From GCA-002722245 sp038154685 (GTDB lineage Bacteria > Bacteroidota > Bacteroidia > Flavobacteriales_C > GCA-002722245): a stretch of 64,000 nt of DNA. The notes below the pieces were generated by a model. The model made no database searches, had not been told where the DNA came from, and was given only the letters and a program-made list of their open reading frames with translations. Both the position numbers and the translations under genes were made by a program. The DNA lies in NCBI GenBank assembly GCA_038154685.1, contig JAYPYW010000008.1, positions 1-64,000 on the forward strand, written 5' to 3'. This document shows positions 25,027-33,170 of the stretch, piece after piece. The stretch's first letter is position 1, and every line of letters starts with the position of its first letter.

Positions 25027-25923
25027 TTAAAAACCAGTATCATTATCCAAAAATTTCAACTCATTCATAACATCAGCAGCCTCCTCTTCCCTTCCTAATT
25101 CAGTTAATAAAAGTCCTTTAAGATTTAGTAATTCCGCACTCATTCCTGCCTCAAGAGCCTCGTTGCATAAGATCAATGATGTATCCAACTGATTCAAGTT
25201 CTTTTTAAATATGGCATAATTATATTTCCCTTCCGGAAAATCAGGCTCCTCAGTTAAAACAGATTTATAAATCTCATCGGCTTCCTTTAACTTCCCAAAA
25301 ACATCGTAACTCCAAGCCAAGCTCAATTTTAAACCATTATCTTCTTTACTCACCTCAATTCCATTTTTATAATAATCGATTGCCAAAGGGTCTTTTTGAA
25401 GCGTTAAAAGCAATCCCAGCTCATAATAAACCTCAGCATAATCATGTTTCAATTCGATTGCGGTTTTATAACTTGAGATCGCCTTGGTTGTATCTCCAAG
25501 ATGTTTGTAAGCGACACCTTTCATAAAATACCCTTCAGGCAATTTATTATTAACCCTAAGGCCTTTATTTATACTGCTAAACACTTCCTTGTAATCTCCT
25601 AAGAATAATTTAATCTCTGCGATTTTAAGATGGATTTCAGCATCGCTTGAATCAATAGAAACGGATTGCTCGAATCTCTTAAGTGCTTTTCCTATCTCAA
25701 CTTTTCTAAAATGAATTTCGGCCAATTTATTAATGGATTCAATATGGTTGGAATCTTTGGCTAAAACTTGATTAAAAAAATATTCAGCTGAATCAAGGTT
25801 GTTTTTAATAAGATAGGCTTGAGCTTTATTATGGATACTTTCAGTTTTTTCAGCTTCACTGCAAGAAAATAGTATCAAAAGCAAAAAAGCTGAACTTGTA
25901 ATAGTTGTTAAAAATAATTTCAT
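25027..25923 (-). CDS. TPR-repeat lipoprotein, 298 aa
   Basis: The signal peptide ends in a lipobox (FLLLILFSC, Cys21). The mature chain consists of about seven tetratricopeptide repeats from residue 30 on, for example LDSAEYFFNQVLAKDSNHIE, GKALKRFEQSVSIDSSDAE, TKAISSYKTAIELKHDYAE and KEADEIYKSVLTEEPDFPE. Such proteins are scaffolds for envelope protein complexes; no enzymatic domain is present. The gene faces the upstream plus-strand gene. No operon partner is evident: recA is upstream on the same strand but ends in a terminator. Confidence 0.88.
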   Translation of the reverse strand: MKLFLTTITSSAFLLLILFSCSEAEKTESIHNKAQAYLIKNNLDSAEYFFNQVLAKDSNHIESINKLAEIHFRKVEIGKALKRFEQSVSIDSSDAEIHLKIAEIKLFLGDYKEVFSSINKGLRVNNKLPEGYFMKGVAYKHLGDTTKAISSYKTAIELKHDYAEVYYELGLLLTLQKDPLAIDYYKNGIEVSKEDNGLKLSLAWSYDVFGKLKEADEIYKSVLTEEPDFPEGKYNYAIFKKNLNQLDTSLILCNEALEAGMSAELLNLKGLLLTELGREEEAADVMNELKFLDNDTGF

Positions 25924-25966
25924 ACTTAAACGTAAAAGTAAACAATTGTGTTTTTAAATGTTACCA

Positions 25967-26012
25967 ATCCCCCCCTGGGGGAGCTGCCGATGGCTGAAGG
26001 GTCTAACAGAAT
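25967..26012. repeat. Short G/C-rich repeat-like segment
   Basis: CCCCCCTGGGGGAGCTGCC followed by GATGGCTGAAGGG is unlike the surrounding A/T-rich DNA. It resembles one half of a dispersed palindromic element. No second copy is in the window. Confidence 0.4.
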
Positions 26013-26021
26013 AAATTGGAA

Positions 26022-26047
26022 ACAAAAAGGCGTCCAATCGGACGCCT
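26022..26047 (-). terminator. Intrinsic terminator of recA
   Basis: On the minus strand AGGCGTCC and GGACGCCT (26028-26047) form an 8-bp stem with a four-base loop, followed by TTTTTG. It lies 31 bases after the recA stop. Confidence 0.9.
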
Positions 26048-26078
26048 AATCTAGTTACAAAGAACTATTGTGGTGATC

Positions 26079-27080
26079 TTACTCCCCTGCTTCAATAGCA
26101 GCGAAAATCTTTTCTTCTAACTCAGCAGCTAACTCTTCGTTGTCTTTAATTAATGCCTTAACAGCATCTCTACCCTGACCAAGTTTAGTATCTCCATAGC
26201 TGAACCAAGAACCTGACTTTTTAATGATTCCTTTATCAACTCCTATATCAATTATTTCTCCAGATTTAGAGAAACCTTCTCCGAACATAATATCGAACTC
26301 AGCTTTTCTAAAAGGTGGTGCTAATTTGTTTTTAATAACCTTAACCCTAGTTCTGTTACCAATAACCTCATCACCAGATTTAATTTGACTAATTCTTCTA
26401 ATATCAATTCTGATAGAAGCGTAAAACTTAAGAGCATTACCTCCGGTTGTAGTTTCTGGGTTTCCAAACATCACTCCAATTTTCTCTCTTAATTGGTTAA
26501 TAAAAATTACACAAGCTCCACTCTTTTTGATAGTTGCAGTTAACTTTCTCAGTGCTTGAGACATCAAACGCGCCTGAAGTCCCATTCTTGAATCTCCCAT
26601 ATCACCTTCAATCTCCGCTTTTGGAGTTAAGGCAGCTACAGAATCAACTACTAATAAATCAATTGCTCCAGAGCTAATTAAATTATCAGCAATCTCTAAA
26701 GCTTGTTCTCCATTATCCGGTTGAGAGATCAATAACTCTTCCGTATTTACACCTAAAGATTCAGCGTAAAACCTGTCAAAAGCATGCTCCGCATCAATAA
26801 TAGCACAGATACCACCTTTCTTTTGTGCTTCAGCAATGGCATGAATGGCTAAAGTTGTTTTACCTGAAGATTCTGGTCCGTAAACCTCAACGATTCTCCC
26901 TTTTGGTAAACCTTTTATTCCCAATGCTAAATCCAACGAGATTGATCCAGTAGAAATAACTTCAACATCTTGTGTTGAATCATCTCCTAATCTCATTACA
27001 GTTCCTTTTCCATAAGCCTTATCCAAACGATCCATTGTCATTTGTAAAGCTTTTAACTTTTCTTGATTTACTTCAGCCAT
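26079..27080 (-). CDS. recA: Recombinase RecA
   Basis: DNA-dependent ATPase that forms the strand-exchange filament in homologous recombination. Walker A GPESSGKT is at residues 68-75. Other RecA hallmarks are DAEHAFD, DLLVVDSVAALTPKAEIEGD, QARLMSQALRKLT, the loop-2 region FINQLREKIGVMFGNPETTTGG and NALKFYASIRIDIRR. It has 333 residues, with the short acidic tail usual in this phylum. The ATG at 27080 is eight bases after the bcp stop, so the two are co-transcribed from a promoter upstream of bcp. That region contains a perfect 23-bp palindrome. Confidence 0.98.
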   Translation of the reverse strand: MAEVNQEKLKALQMTMDRLDKAYGKGTVMRLGDDSTQDVEVISTGSISLDLALGIKGLPKGRIVEVYGPESSGKTTLAIHAIAEAQKKGGICAIIDAEHAFDRFYAESLGVNTEELLISQPDNGEQALEIADNLISSGAIDLLVVDSVAALTPKAEIEGDMGDSRMGLQARLMSQALRKLTATIKKSGACVIFINQLREKIGVMFGNPETTTGGNALKFYASIRIDIRRISQIKSGDEVIGNRTRVKVIKNKLAPPFRKAEFDIMFGEGFSKSGEIIDIGVDKGIIKKSGSWFSYGDTKLGQGRDAVKALIKDNEELAAELEEKIFAAIEAGE

Positions 27081-27088
27081 TTTATTTC

Positions 27089-27550
27089 TTATTTATATGA
27101 TTCTAAAATTTGATTTGCGTGATCTTTTGTTTTCACTTTTGTAAAAACTTTTTCTATTGTTCCTTCCTCGTTTATTACAAAAGTGGTTCTATGAATCCCA
27201 TCATATTCTCTTCCCATAAACTTTTTTGGACCCCAAACTTGATAAGCCTTTATAGTTTCCATTTCTGTATCAGCTAATAATGGAAACCCAATATCATACT
27301 TAGCAATAAAATTTTGGTGTTTCTTTTCTGTATCAGCACTAACTCCTAAAATTTCAAATCCGGCCTCTTTTAAAGCACTTTGATTCTCTGTTAGGTTACA
27401 TGCCTGCGCTGTACAACCTGGTGTATTGTCCTTTGGGTAAAAATATAATACCAACTTCTTTCCTTTATAGTCTGAAAGCTTTACTTCACTTCCATTTTCG
27501 ATAACCCCTTTGAAATCAGGTGCCTTATCTCCTTCTTTTAAACTTGTCAT
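27089..27550 (-). CDS. bcp: Thioredoxin-dependent peroxiredoxin, BCP/PrxQ type
   Basis: Reduces hydrogen peroxide and organic hydroperoxides in the cytoplasm using thioredoxin. GDKAPDF opens the protein. The peroxidatic centre is FYPKDNTPGCTAQACNL, with peroxidatic Cys46 and resolving Cys51 five residues later, the atypical two-Cys arrangement of PrxQ. The HRTTFVINEEG segment follows. Length 153 is normal and the start is a clear ATG. It is the first gene of a bcp-recA pair, which links peroxide defence and DNA repair in one transcript. Confidence 0.96.
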   Translation of the reverse strand: MTSLKEGDKAPDFKGVIENGSEVKLSDYKGKKLVLYFYPKDNTPGCTAQACNLTENQSALKEAGFEILGVSADTEKKHQNFIAKYDIGFPLLADTEMETIKAYQVWGPKKFMGREYDGIHRTTFVINEEGTIEKVFTKVKTKDHANQILESYK

Positions 27551-27564
27551 TTTCTCTTTTTTAG

Positions 27565-27587
27565 TTTTGACAATATTTTTGTCAAAA
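27565..27587. promoter_or_regulatory. Perfect 23-bp palindrome, candidate operator between bcp-recA and fthC
   Basis: TTTTGACAA and TTGTCAAAA are exact inverted copies separated by five bases (TATTT). The site is 15 bases before the bcp start on the minus strand and about 88 bases before fthC on the plus strand. No T-run follows that would make it a terminator, so a repressor or activator site is the simpler reading. Confidence 0.5.
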
Positions 27588-27674
27588 TCCTGTTTCTATA
27601 ATGTAATAAAAGAAGTTTCATTTAAACAAATTTTCTTGCAGTATTTTTATGATGTTTTTATAAAAAAGGTCATT

Positions 27675-28232
27675 TTGGAAAAAGAAGCGATTAGAAAAAT
27701 ATACTTCGATAAGCGACGAAACTTGTCTTTGAATGAATTTCAATTATTATCTGCACACCTACTTAAAAATGTGATTCTGTTAATCAAGGAAATAAAACCT
27801 AAAACCATTCATTGCTTTCTTTCAATTGAATCCAAGTTAGAGTTAGATACCCAACCAATTATCGATTTTTGTTGGAAGAATAATATTAAGGTTGTTGTTC
27901 CTGTAAGTGATTTCAAAACCAACACCATGAAATCAGCCTCTCTTGAATACAATACAATTACTGAAGTAAAAAAATATAATATCCCAGAACCGGTTAATCC
28001 TGTATGGGTCGATGAAAAAGATATCGATTTGGTAATCACTCCTCTTTTGGCGTTTGATTTGAAAGGTTATCGTGTGGGATATGGAAAAGGATTTTATGAT
28101 CGTTTTTTTGAAACGCTAAAACCTGAAGTTCATAAAGTTGGCCTATCAATTTTTGAACCTTTAAAAGAAATTAATGATAAGGGTCCTTATGATGTCCCCT
28201 TGACTAATTGTATTACTCCTAAAGAAACGTAC
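27675..28232 (+). CDS. 5-formyltetrahydrofolate cyclo-ligase (3' end in the assembly gap)
   Basis: Converts 5-formyltetrahydrofolate to 5,10-methenyltetrahydrofolate with ATP. The N-terminal helix EKEAIRKIYFDKRRNLS carries the usual basic ATP-contacting residues. FLSIESKLELDTQPII and the C-terminal signature GYRVGYGKGFYDRFF are typical, as is VPLTNCITPKETY near the end. The start is a TTG at 27675, preceded by AAGGTCATT; no ATG fits. About 186 residues precede the run of N, so only the last few residues and the stop are missing. The frame is open further upstream across the intergenic palindrome, but that part is not protein-like. Confidence 0.88.
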
Positions 28233-28242
28233 NNNNNNNNNN
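28233..28242. other. Assembly gap (10 N)
   Basis: Ten undetermined bases separate the end of fthC from the signal peptide of the GH9 gene. Both genes lack only a few codons here, so the true gap is probably some tens of bases, not kilobases. Confidence 0.95.
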
Positions 28243-28243
28243 A

Positions 28244-29923
28244 CTTACACTTGCCTCATTTCTAATTTTTTGCACCACACTGGTAACTGCTCAAGAACAT
28301 TATGTTCGTTACAACCAAGCTGGTTATAAAAAAGGAAATCCAAAAAGTTTAATCATTAATGCGGAGGAAAACCTTTCTGGATCGGAATGGACCATTACCC
28401 AAAATGATTCTGTTGTTTTAAAAGGTAACATCAAAAAATCGCTAACAGGAAAGGGAGATCATACAAATTTACCCTTCAATTACAAGGTTGATTTTTCTTC
28501 CCTTGATACTGAAGCTTCTTATAAGTTCAATTTTAAAGATGCTGATTATTCATTTTTAATTTCAAATGATCCATATAGCACCTATATAAAAGATGTAATA
28601 AGGTATTTACGCCAACAAAGGAGTGGTTCGAACGAAGGACTAGATAAAGAACCTGGACATTTCGGAGATAGCGCTGCTTTAATTTATTCTCAAGTTGGAG
28701 AAAAAATGGAATGGGAACCGCATAAAGATAGATTAAAAGCAAACGCAATTGGTGGTTGGTACGATGCCGGAGATTATTTAAAATTCACTTTAACCACTGC
28801 TTACACTACTTATAATTTATTAAGGGCTTATGAAGAGAATCCTTCTTTATTTGATTATAAGTTATACTCAAAGTCGGAGTTAAACGATGTTTTAGATGAA
28901 GCTAAATTTGGTTTAGATTATCTAACTAGATGCTTAGTTAACGACTCTACTTTCATTTTCCAAATCGGAGACAGCAGAGATCATAATCTAGGTAACAGGT
29001 TACCAGCAGATGACACCAACGAACATAGATATGCTTATTGCTCAATGTCACGAACTCACATGGCATTTAATTCTGCAGCTTTAGCAGTTGGAGCTAGAAT
29101 ATTTAAAGACATCGACTCTACTTTGGCAAATGAATATTTAGTAATGGCCGAAAAATTATTTCAATTATCGGAACTGCATAAAGGTGTTTACTGGTATCAA
29201 AAAGCACACGAAATATTCTATTCAGATAAATCTCCATACGACAATCTCCTTTTAGCTTCCGCTGAACTAGCAAGAACAACAGAAAACAAATATTACGAAG
29301 GAAAGGTAAAGTATTACTCCTCAATGGCCGGAAGAGGCTACTGGGCATCTTGGTCGGAATTTAACATGATTGCTCACGCGCGAGCAGGTAAATATTACAG
29401 CAGAAGTACTAATTATTTAATTTCGGATTTAGAGGGTTTTGAAACCATAGCAATTGCCCCAGAAAACATCTGGAAAATGCCTCATGAATATACATGGGGT
29501 TCACTCTACTCATTCTTTAATGTAGCCTATGCTAGTTTATTACACGACAGCTTAACAAAAACTAATCAATTTGGATATTTAGCTCAGGAAGTTGTTGATT
29601 ATACTTTTGGTAAGAATAACTGGGGAGTATCCTTCCTAGCGTCAGAGAAACTACCCAATTCGGTGCAAAACATCTATTCACAAGCGTATATTTTGCAACC
29701 GCGTTTATTTCCTACTGGAGGAATAGCAGAGGGTCCTGGAGACAATGAAAGTCACTTAGAAATGGTAAAGTGGTTTCAATTATCAAGAGAGGCTATAAAA
29801 GCTGAAAATTTCAATACTAACAAAGTTGTTTTTTATGATGATGCTACAGATTTCCAAACCATGGAAACTACCATAGCGGGATTATCAGACGGAATCTTTT
29901 TACTGAGTTTGATTTCTAAATAA
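28244..29923 (+). CDS. Glycoside hydrolase family 9 (endoglucanase-like), 5' end in the gap
   Basis: The sequence resumes inside a signal peptide (LTLASFLIFCTTLVTAQ). An N-terminal immunoglobulin-like domain follows (YVRYNQAGYKKGNPKS, LVLKG-like strands), about residues 20-105. The (alpha/alpha)6 catalytic domain includes RQQRSG, GGWYDAGDYLKFT with the nucleophile-activating Asp pair, YLTRC, FGKNNWGVSFL and, near the end, DFQTMETTIAG, which aligns with the catalytic-acid region. GH9 enzymes cut beta-1,4-glucans or related polymers; the exact substrate cannot be told. The last base is adjacent to the converging TonB receptor gene. No start codon is visible because of the N run. Confidence 0.88.
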   Translation, partial: LTLASFLIFCTTLVTAQEHYVRYNQAGYKKGNPKSLIINAEENLSGSEWTITQNDSVVLKGNIKKSLTGKGDHTNLPFNYKVDFSSLDTEASYKFNFKDADYSFLISNDPYSTYIKDVIRYLRQQRSGSNEGLDKEPGHFGDSAALIYSQVGEKMEWEPHKDRLKANAIGGWYDAGDYLKFTLTTAYTTYNLLRAYEENPSLFDYKLYSKSELNDVLDEAKFGLDYLTRCLVNDSTFIFQIGDSRDHNLGNRLPADDTNEHRYAYCSMSRTHMAFNSAALAVGARIFKDIDSTLANEYLVMAEKLFQLSELHKGVYWYQKAHEIFYSDKSPYDNLLLASAELARTTENKYYEGKVKYYSSMAGRGYWASWSEFNMIAHARAGKYYSRSTNYLISDLEGFETIAIAPENIWKMPHEYTWGSLYSFFNVAYASLLHDSLTKTNQFGYLAQEVVDYTFGKNNWGVSFLASEKLPNSVQNIYSQAYILQPRLFPTGGIAEGPGDNESHLEMVKWFQLSREAIKAENFNTNKVVFYDDATDFQTMETTIAGLSDGIFLLSLISK

Positions 29924-31633
29924 TTAGAATTTTCTAGCCACCGTAATCAGAAAATTCCTTCCTTCAATAGGAATCATTGAATTCACGCCTAGCAGAGAAG
30001 GCTGTTTCCACTTTGTATCAAGAATGTTTCTGATTTGGAATTCTAAACTTAAACCTTGCGCTAAAGGGATTAAAAAGTTTGCGTCTAATAAATTGTATCC
30101 TTTCAAAATATTCGGCTCGATTTTTTCTAATTGTGGCGAACTATACTCGATTTCATCTACTACAAAACCGGCTACATTTCTAAATACCACAGAAGTGGAT
30201 AAATTAAAATTACCCGGTAAAACATAAGTTAATGCTGCGTTCGTTTTTTGAGTAGGAACATCAACAAAATCAACTGTATCACTTAAATAAGCCTTTGCAT
30301 ATGCATGGTTAAACATTATCCTGAAGTTTTGATTAAACGCATACTGAGCATCAAATTCAAATCCCTTTGAGTTAATTATTCCATTTGCATTAATAAAATA
30401 GTTTGCAGAAATATTATCTCCATTAGCCGCATTATAATTGTACTGAGCTCCATCTAAAGCACTTTCTGTACTATTCAAAAATCCAGCTAAAGATACACTT
30501 ACCCCACCTCTGTTATAACTCACTGCCCCTTCTGTAGTTCTTGAAACCTCCGCAAAAACCTCAGGAATATCATCAGGATTACCATTTCCTCCATTATCTT
30601 CAATATCAGAAATTGTTTCCGCGTTTAAACCAATTTCTTTTACTCCTGGAGCTCGTAGTGCTTGTCCGTAAAGCGCTTTTAAGCTTAAATGATCTGTTAA
30701 TTTTTGAACAAAACCAACCCTTGGCGAAAACTGTCTGTAAGTACCTACACTCGAAAACCCTTGATCCACCCTTGCGCCAGCTGTTAAAATTAAACCACTT
30801 AATACATCAAACTCATTTCTATATTGGGAATACGCTGAGGCAATATTTACTCTAACTGTTCCATCATGATTGTTAAACATGTATTGAAAACTAGTTGATC
30901 TAACAGTATCAGGAATTATAATCTCCCATCCATAAGACTCAGGAGAACTTTCTTCTTTTCGCGTATCTAGATTTATCCCAAATATAAAATTGGACTTTTC
31001 TGTAAAATCATACTTTAATTCACCAAGAGATTCAAAGTTCCCTACCAAATAATTAAACCCGGTAAATGGAACAGAATTAACTTGCAATGTATTCCAAGAA
31101 TTACCATAAGTATTTTGTTCTCGTGAACCGTTGTATTTAACGTAAGATTTTAAGCTCCATTCGCTTTTCAATTTTCGATCATACTTAATATATGGTATTA
31201 GTTGCTCCCAGGTTGTTTGATTTACAGGCGAAGGAGTTGCTCCCCAAAATTCTCCGCCATGGGAGTTTCTTGACATATAAATCACTCCTAATTTTAATCC
31301 TTTTAACACATTCTCTGTAAAACCGTAAGAACTATTAAAAAAGAAAGAGTTGTCATTATTAAAATGGAAAGACGAATTATTCAGGCCCAATGAATCTCCT
31401 GTAAACCCTTTGCTAAAATACCCAAAAGATAATCCTGCATCCCCTTTTTCCTTGCTGCTCAAAAAATTCACAAGGAACCTTCTCGAATCTCCAATTGGAA
31501 TATAGGAAAACTTTGATTCCACACTTGTACCGTAAGTATCCAAACTTTTAGACGTTACATTCATCACCCCATAAAAAGCCGAATTCCCATAAAGAGCAGA
31601 TCCAGGTCCCTTTAGAAACTCTACCTTATCTGC
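29924..31633 (-). CDS. TonB-dependent receptor, C-terminal part of a frameshifted gene
   Basis: This is the end of the plug and the whole beta-barrel of an outer-membrane receptor that takes up a scarce solute with TonB energy. Right after the T9 run the frame reads ADKVEFLKGPGSALYGNSAFYG, the plug motif that must follow the upstream fragment, then VMNVTSKS. The barrel shows alternating aromatic strands, FSPRVGFVQKLTDHLSLKALYGQALRAPG and the C-terminal LITVARKF ending in Phe. It has no start codon at its true beginning; a GTG at 31567 is internal. Joined to the upstream part, the protein would have about 703 residues, a normal size. It is not SusC-like, since no carboxypeptidase-regulatory domain is present. 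Confidence 0.85.
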   Translation of the reverse strand, partial: ADKVEFLKGPGSALYGNSAFYGVMNVTSKSLDTYGTSVESKFSYIPIGDSRRFLVNFLSSKEKGDAGLSFGYFSKGFTGDSLGLNNSSFHFNNDNSFFFNSSYGFTENVLKGLKLGVIYMSRNSHGGEFWGATPSPVNQTTWEQLIPYIKYDRKLKSEWSLKSYVKYNGSREQNTYGNSWNTLQVNSVPFTGFNYLVGNFESLGELKYDFTEKSNFIFGINLDTRKEESSPESYGWEIIIPDTVRSTSFQYMFNNHDGTVRVNIASAYSQYRNEFDVLSGLILTAGARVDQGFSSVGTYRQFSPRVGFVQKLTDHLSLKALYGQALRAPGVKEIGLNAETISDIEDNGGNGNPDDIPEVFAEVSRTTEGAVSYNRGGVSVSLAGFLNSTESALDGAQYNYNAANGDNISANYFINANGIINSKGFEFDAQYAFNQNFRIMFNHAYAKAYLSDTVDFVDVPTQKTNAALTYVLPGNFNLSTSVVFRNVAGFVVDEIEYSSPQLEKIEPNILKGYNLLDANFLIPLAQGLSLEFQIRNILDTKWKQPSLLGVNSMIPIEGRNFLITVARKF

Positions 31634-32034
31634 AAAAAAAAAGGGATTTGATACTCTAAAGGCGCAGAATTTGCCCTCGCGTGATTTACAGGAATTCCAT
31701 CAACTAAAAGGAGGTGTTTTGAAACATTCCATGATCCTGCTTTCTTCCCTCTTGTTTCTAGGTTTGTTTCCCCAAAGGCTGAGAATGAACTATAGCCAGA
31801 AGTGATATTTGATAAATCCTTAATTGTATAATAGCCATATCGCTCAACATCATTAGCATCATAGGCTGTAATAACACCAGGGGCATCACTAATCTTTTCG
31901 GATGTTTTGGAAGCAACTGTAATATTCAAGTTGACCAAGTCTTGCAGGGACAACGCTTCAATATTAGAAGTGTCGGCCTGACCTAATAAAACAGTGGCGC
32001 ATAAAAGATTAAATATGACTATTATCCCCTTCAT
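31621..32034 (-). CDS. TonB-dependent receptor, N-terminal part of a frameshifted gene
   Basis: A signal peptide (IIVIFNLLCATVLLGQA) is followed by the plug domain: LSLQDLVNLNITVASKTSEK, DAPGVITAYDANDVERYGYY, TIKDLSNITSGY and HLLLVDGIPVNHARANSAP. The frame then enters a run of nine T residues (minus strand, 31634-31642) and stops after FLQIR. With one more T it would read PFFFADKVEFLKGPG and continue without a break into the downstream part. So one gene is split by a single-base loss, either real (a pseudogene or phase-variable gene) or a base-calling error. On its own this fragment cannot be a receptor. Confidence 0.85.
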   Translation of the reverse strand: MKGIIVIFNLLCATVLLGQADTSNIEALSLQDLVNLNITVASKTSEKISDAPGVITAYDANDVERYGYYTIKDLSNITSGYSSFSAFGETNLETRGKKAGSWNVSKHLLLVDGIPVNHARANSAPLEYQIPFFLQIR

Positions 32035-32050
32035 AATATAGAAGTGGAGG

Positions 32051-32075
32051 TTTTTACGTTAATTTATCGTAAAAA
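32051..32075. promoter_or_regulatory. Inverted repeat in the TonB-receptor leader
   Basis: TTTTTACG (32051-32058) and CGTAAAAA (32068-32075) form exact 8-bp arms with a nine-base spacer, 16 bases upstream of the receptor ATG. It could be an operator or a hairpin at the ribosome-binding region. Confidence 0.35.
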
Positions 32076-32119
32076 GTTCCGTCATTCATCGAGAGAAACG
32101 GATATGTCGCAGATATCAT

Positions 32120-32127
32120 TAACTTTG
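32120..32127 (+). promoter_or_regulatory. Candidate -7 element
   Basis: TAACTTTG fits TAnnTTTG and ends four bases before the ATG at 32132, implying an almost leaderless message. No TTG is present at the expected -33 distance. Confidence 0.3.
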
Positions 32128-32131
32128 CAAT

Positions 32132-32554
32132 ATGACAAAAGGTAGACGTTTTTTCATTTTCTTTTCAAGCGCGGGAATCATGACCCTCTTTCTAATTTTT
32201 ACTTTATCAGTAAGGGAGGATAAACCGTTGGATAAATACATGGAATGGCTCCCTAACAACAGGGTCTTATCTATGATCTTGGAAAGAACTGACGCTCAGA
32301 ATAAAGTTTACCCAAAACATGTTGAGTTTTTAGATAGTACCGTTAATGCAATCGATGAATTCGGAATTACTCAATTAGAAGTCCTTCACGCCCTAAAGGA
32401 TGGTAATGTAGAATTTTCGCATGATAGAACTAAACCAAGACAAAGCCCAAAAGAATATTACGTACTCGTAGAAATAAACGATATTGAGTACTTCGTTATG
32501 GCTAGGGTTTTTGTTGGTAGATCGGAAATATTTGAAATTGGAAAAGCTGACTAA
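32132..32554 (+). CDS. Hypothetical protein with N-terminal helix and DUF4258-like region, 140 aa
   Basis: One hydrophobic segment (about residues 7-26, FFIFFSSAGIMTLFLIF) could be an anchor or uncleaved signal, with the remaining 110 residues in the periplasm. The C-terminal half contains ITQLEVLHALKDGNVEFSHD, YYVLVEINDIEYFVMARVF and EIFEIGK, which recalls the small DUF4258 fold (LKDGxVxFS, then Y.VE, then two strands); the match is tentative. It overlaps the converging DinB-like gene by four bases at the stop codons. The function is unknown. Confidence 0.65.
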   Translation: MTKGRRFFIFFSSAGIMTLFLIFTLSVREDKPLDKYMEWLPNNRVLSMILERTDAQNKVYPKHVEFLDSTVNAIDEFGITQLEVLHALKDGNVEFSHDRTKPRQSPKEYYVLVEINDIEYFVMARVFVGRSEIFEIGKAD

Positions 32555-32994
32555 AAGTCTTCAATTAACTCCAATTTTTTAAAATTGATATAGCTATTTA
32601 CCGGCGGTTGAACATTAAACTTCTTAAATAGCATTTCTACTTTAGCTCTGTACTGATTAGAATACAAGATGATTTCATACAAAATTGCTTGTAACTTTCT
32701 TTCCACCATTTTCTCATCAACCTCAATAGTAAAAACCTCATTTAAATCAACGCTTAATAGCTCCTCCGTTTTAGTATGAACAAGGTTATTTGCCTTAAAA
32801 AGGTCCTCCATAGCAATTGGCTGCCAAAGGTTTTTATTGTATTTCTCTCCTTTTACTTTCGCTACCCACATGTAATGAGTATTTAAAATATGAGAAATTT
32901 CCTCAATCACTCTTTTGTGAGCAAATCCTGCCTCAAGCATTGTGTGAATAACCGATTCGTTTGACCTTTTGTTGAACTCGAATAAATCCTTCAT
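32551..32994 (-). CDS. DinB-like four-helix protein with incomplete metal site, 147 aa
   Basis: The start LFEFNKRSNESVI, the segment IEEISHILNTHYMWVAKVKG and the ending VQPPVNSYINF follow the pattern of DinB/DUF664-like proteins, which are four-helix bundles that usually bind a metal through three histidines. His35 or His40 is kept, but the second site, normally NHSTHHR, reads YSNQYRA (111-117) and has no histidine. So the protein probably does not bind metal in the usual way. Substrates of the family are varied (for example thiol transfer), and no specific role can be given. It is a single gene divergent from hemE. Confidence 0.7.
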   Translation of the reverse strand: MKDLFEFNKRSNESVIHTMLEAGFAHKRVIEEISHILNTHYMWVAKVKGEKYNKNLWQPIAMEDLFKANNLVHTKTEELLSVDLNEVFTIEVDEKMVERKLQAILYEIILYSNQYRAKVEMLFKKFNVQPPVNSYINFKKLELIEDF

Positions 32995-33170
32995 AATAAA
33001 CTTACTTGCTAAGTGATTCTAATTTAATTGATTTATTTAACCAAATCAACTTATTAAACCCTGAAATTTAGAACATTACATAAATTTAATATTAGAATAA
33101 AAGAAGTTTACAATTCTATGACCCCAAAATATGGCAATATTGGCTAGTTTTACAGTCTAAATTCATAACC

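Noticed and set aside
27510..27674. Upstream extension of fthC reaching into bcp
   Set aside because: It encodes a hydrophobic, phenylalanine-rich stretch across the palindrome and overlaps the bcp start; the fold begins at the TTG at 27675.
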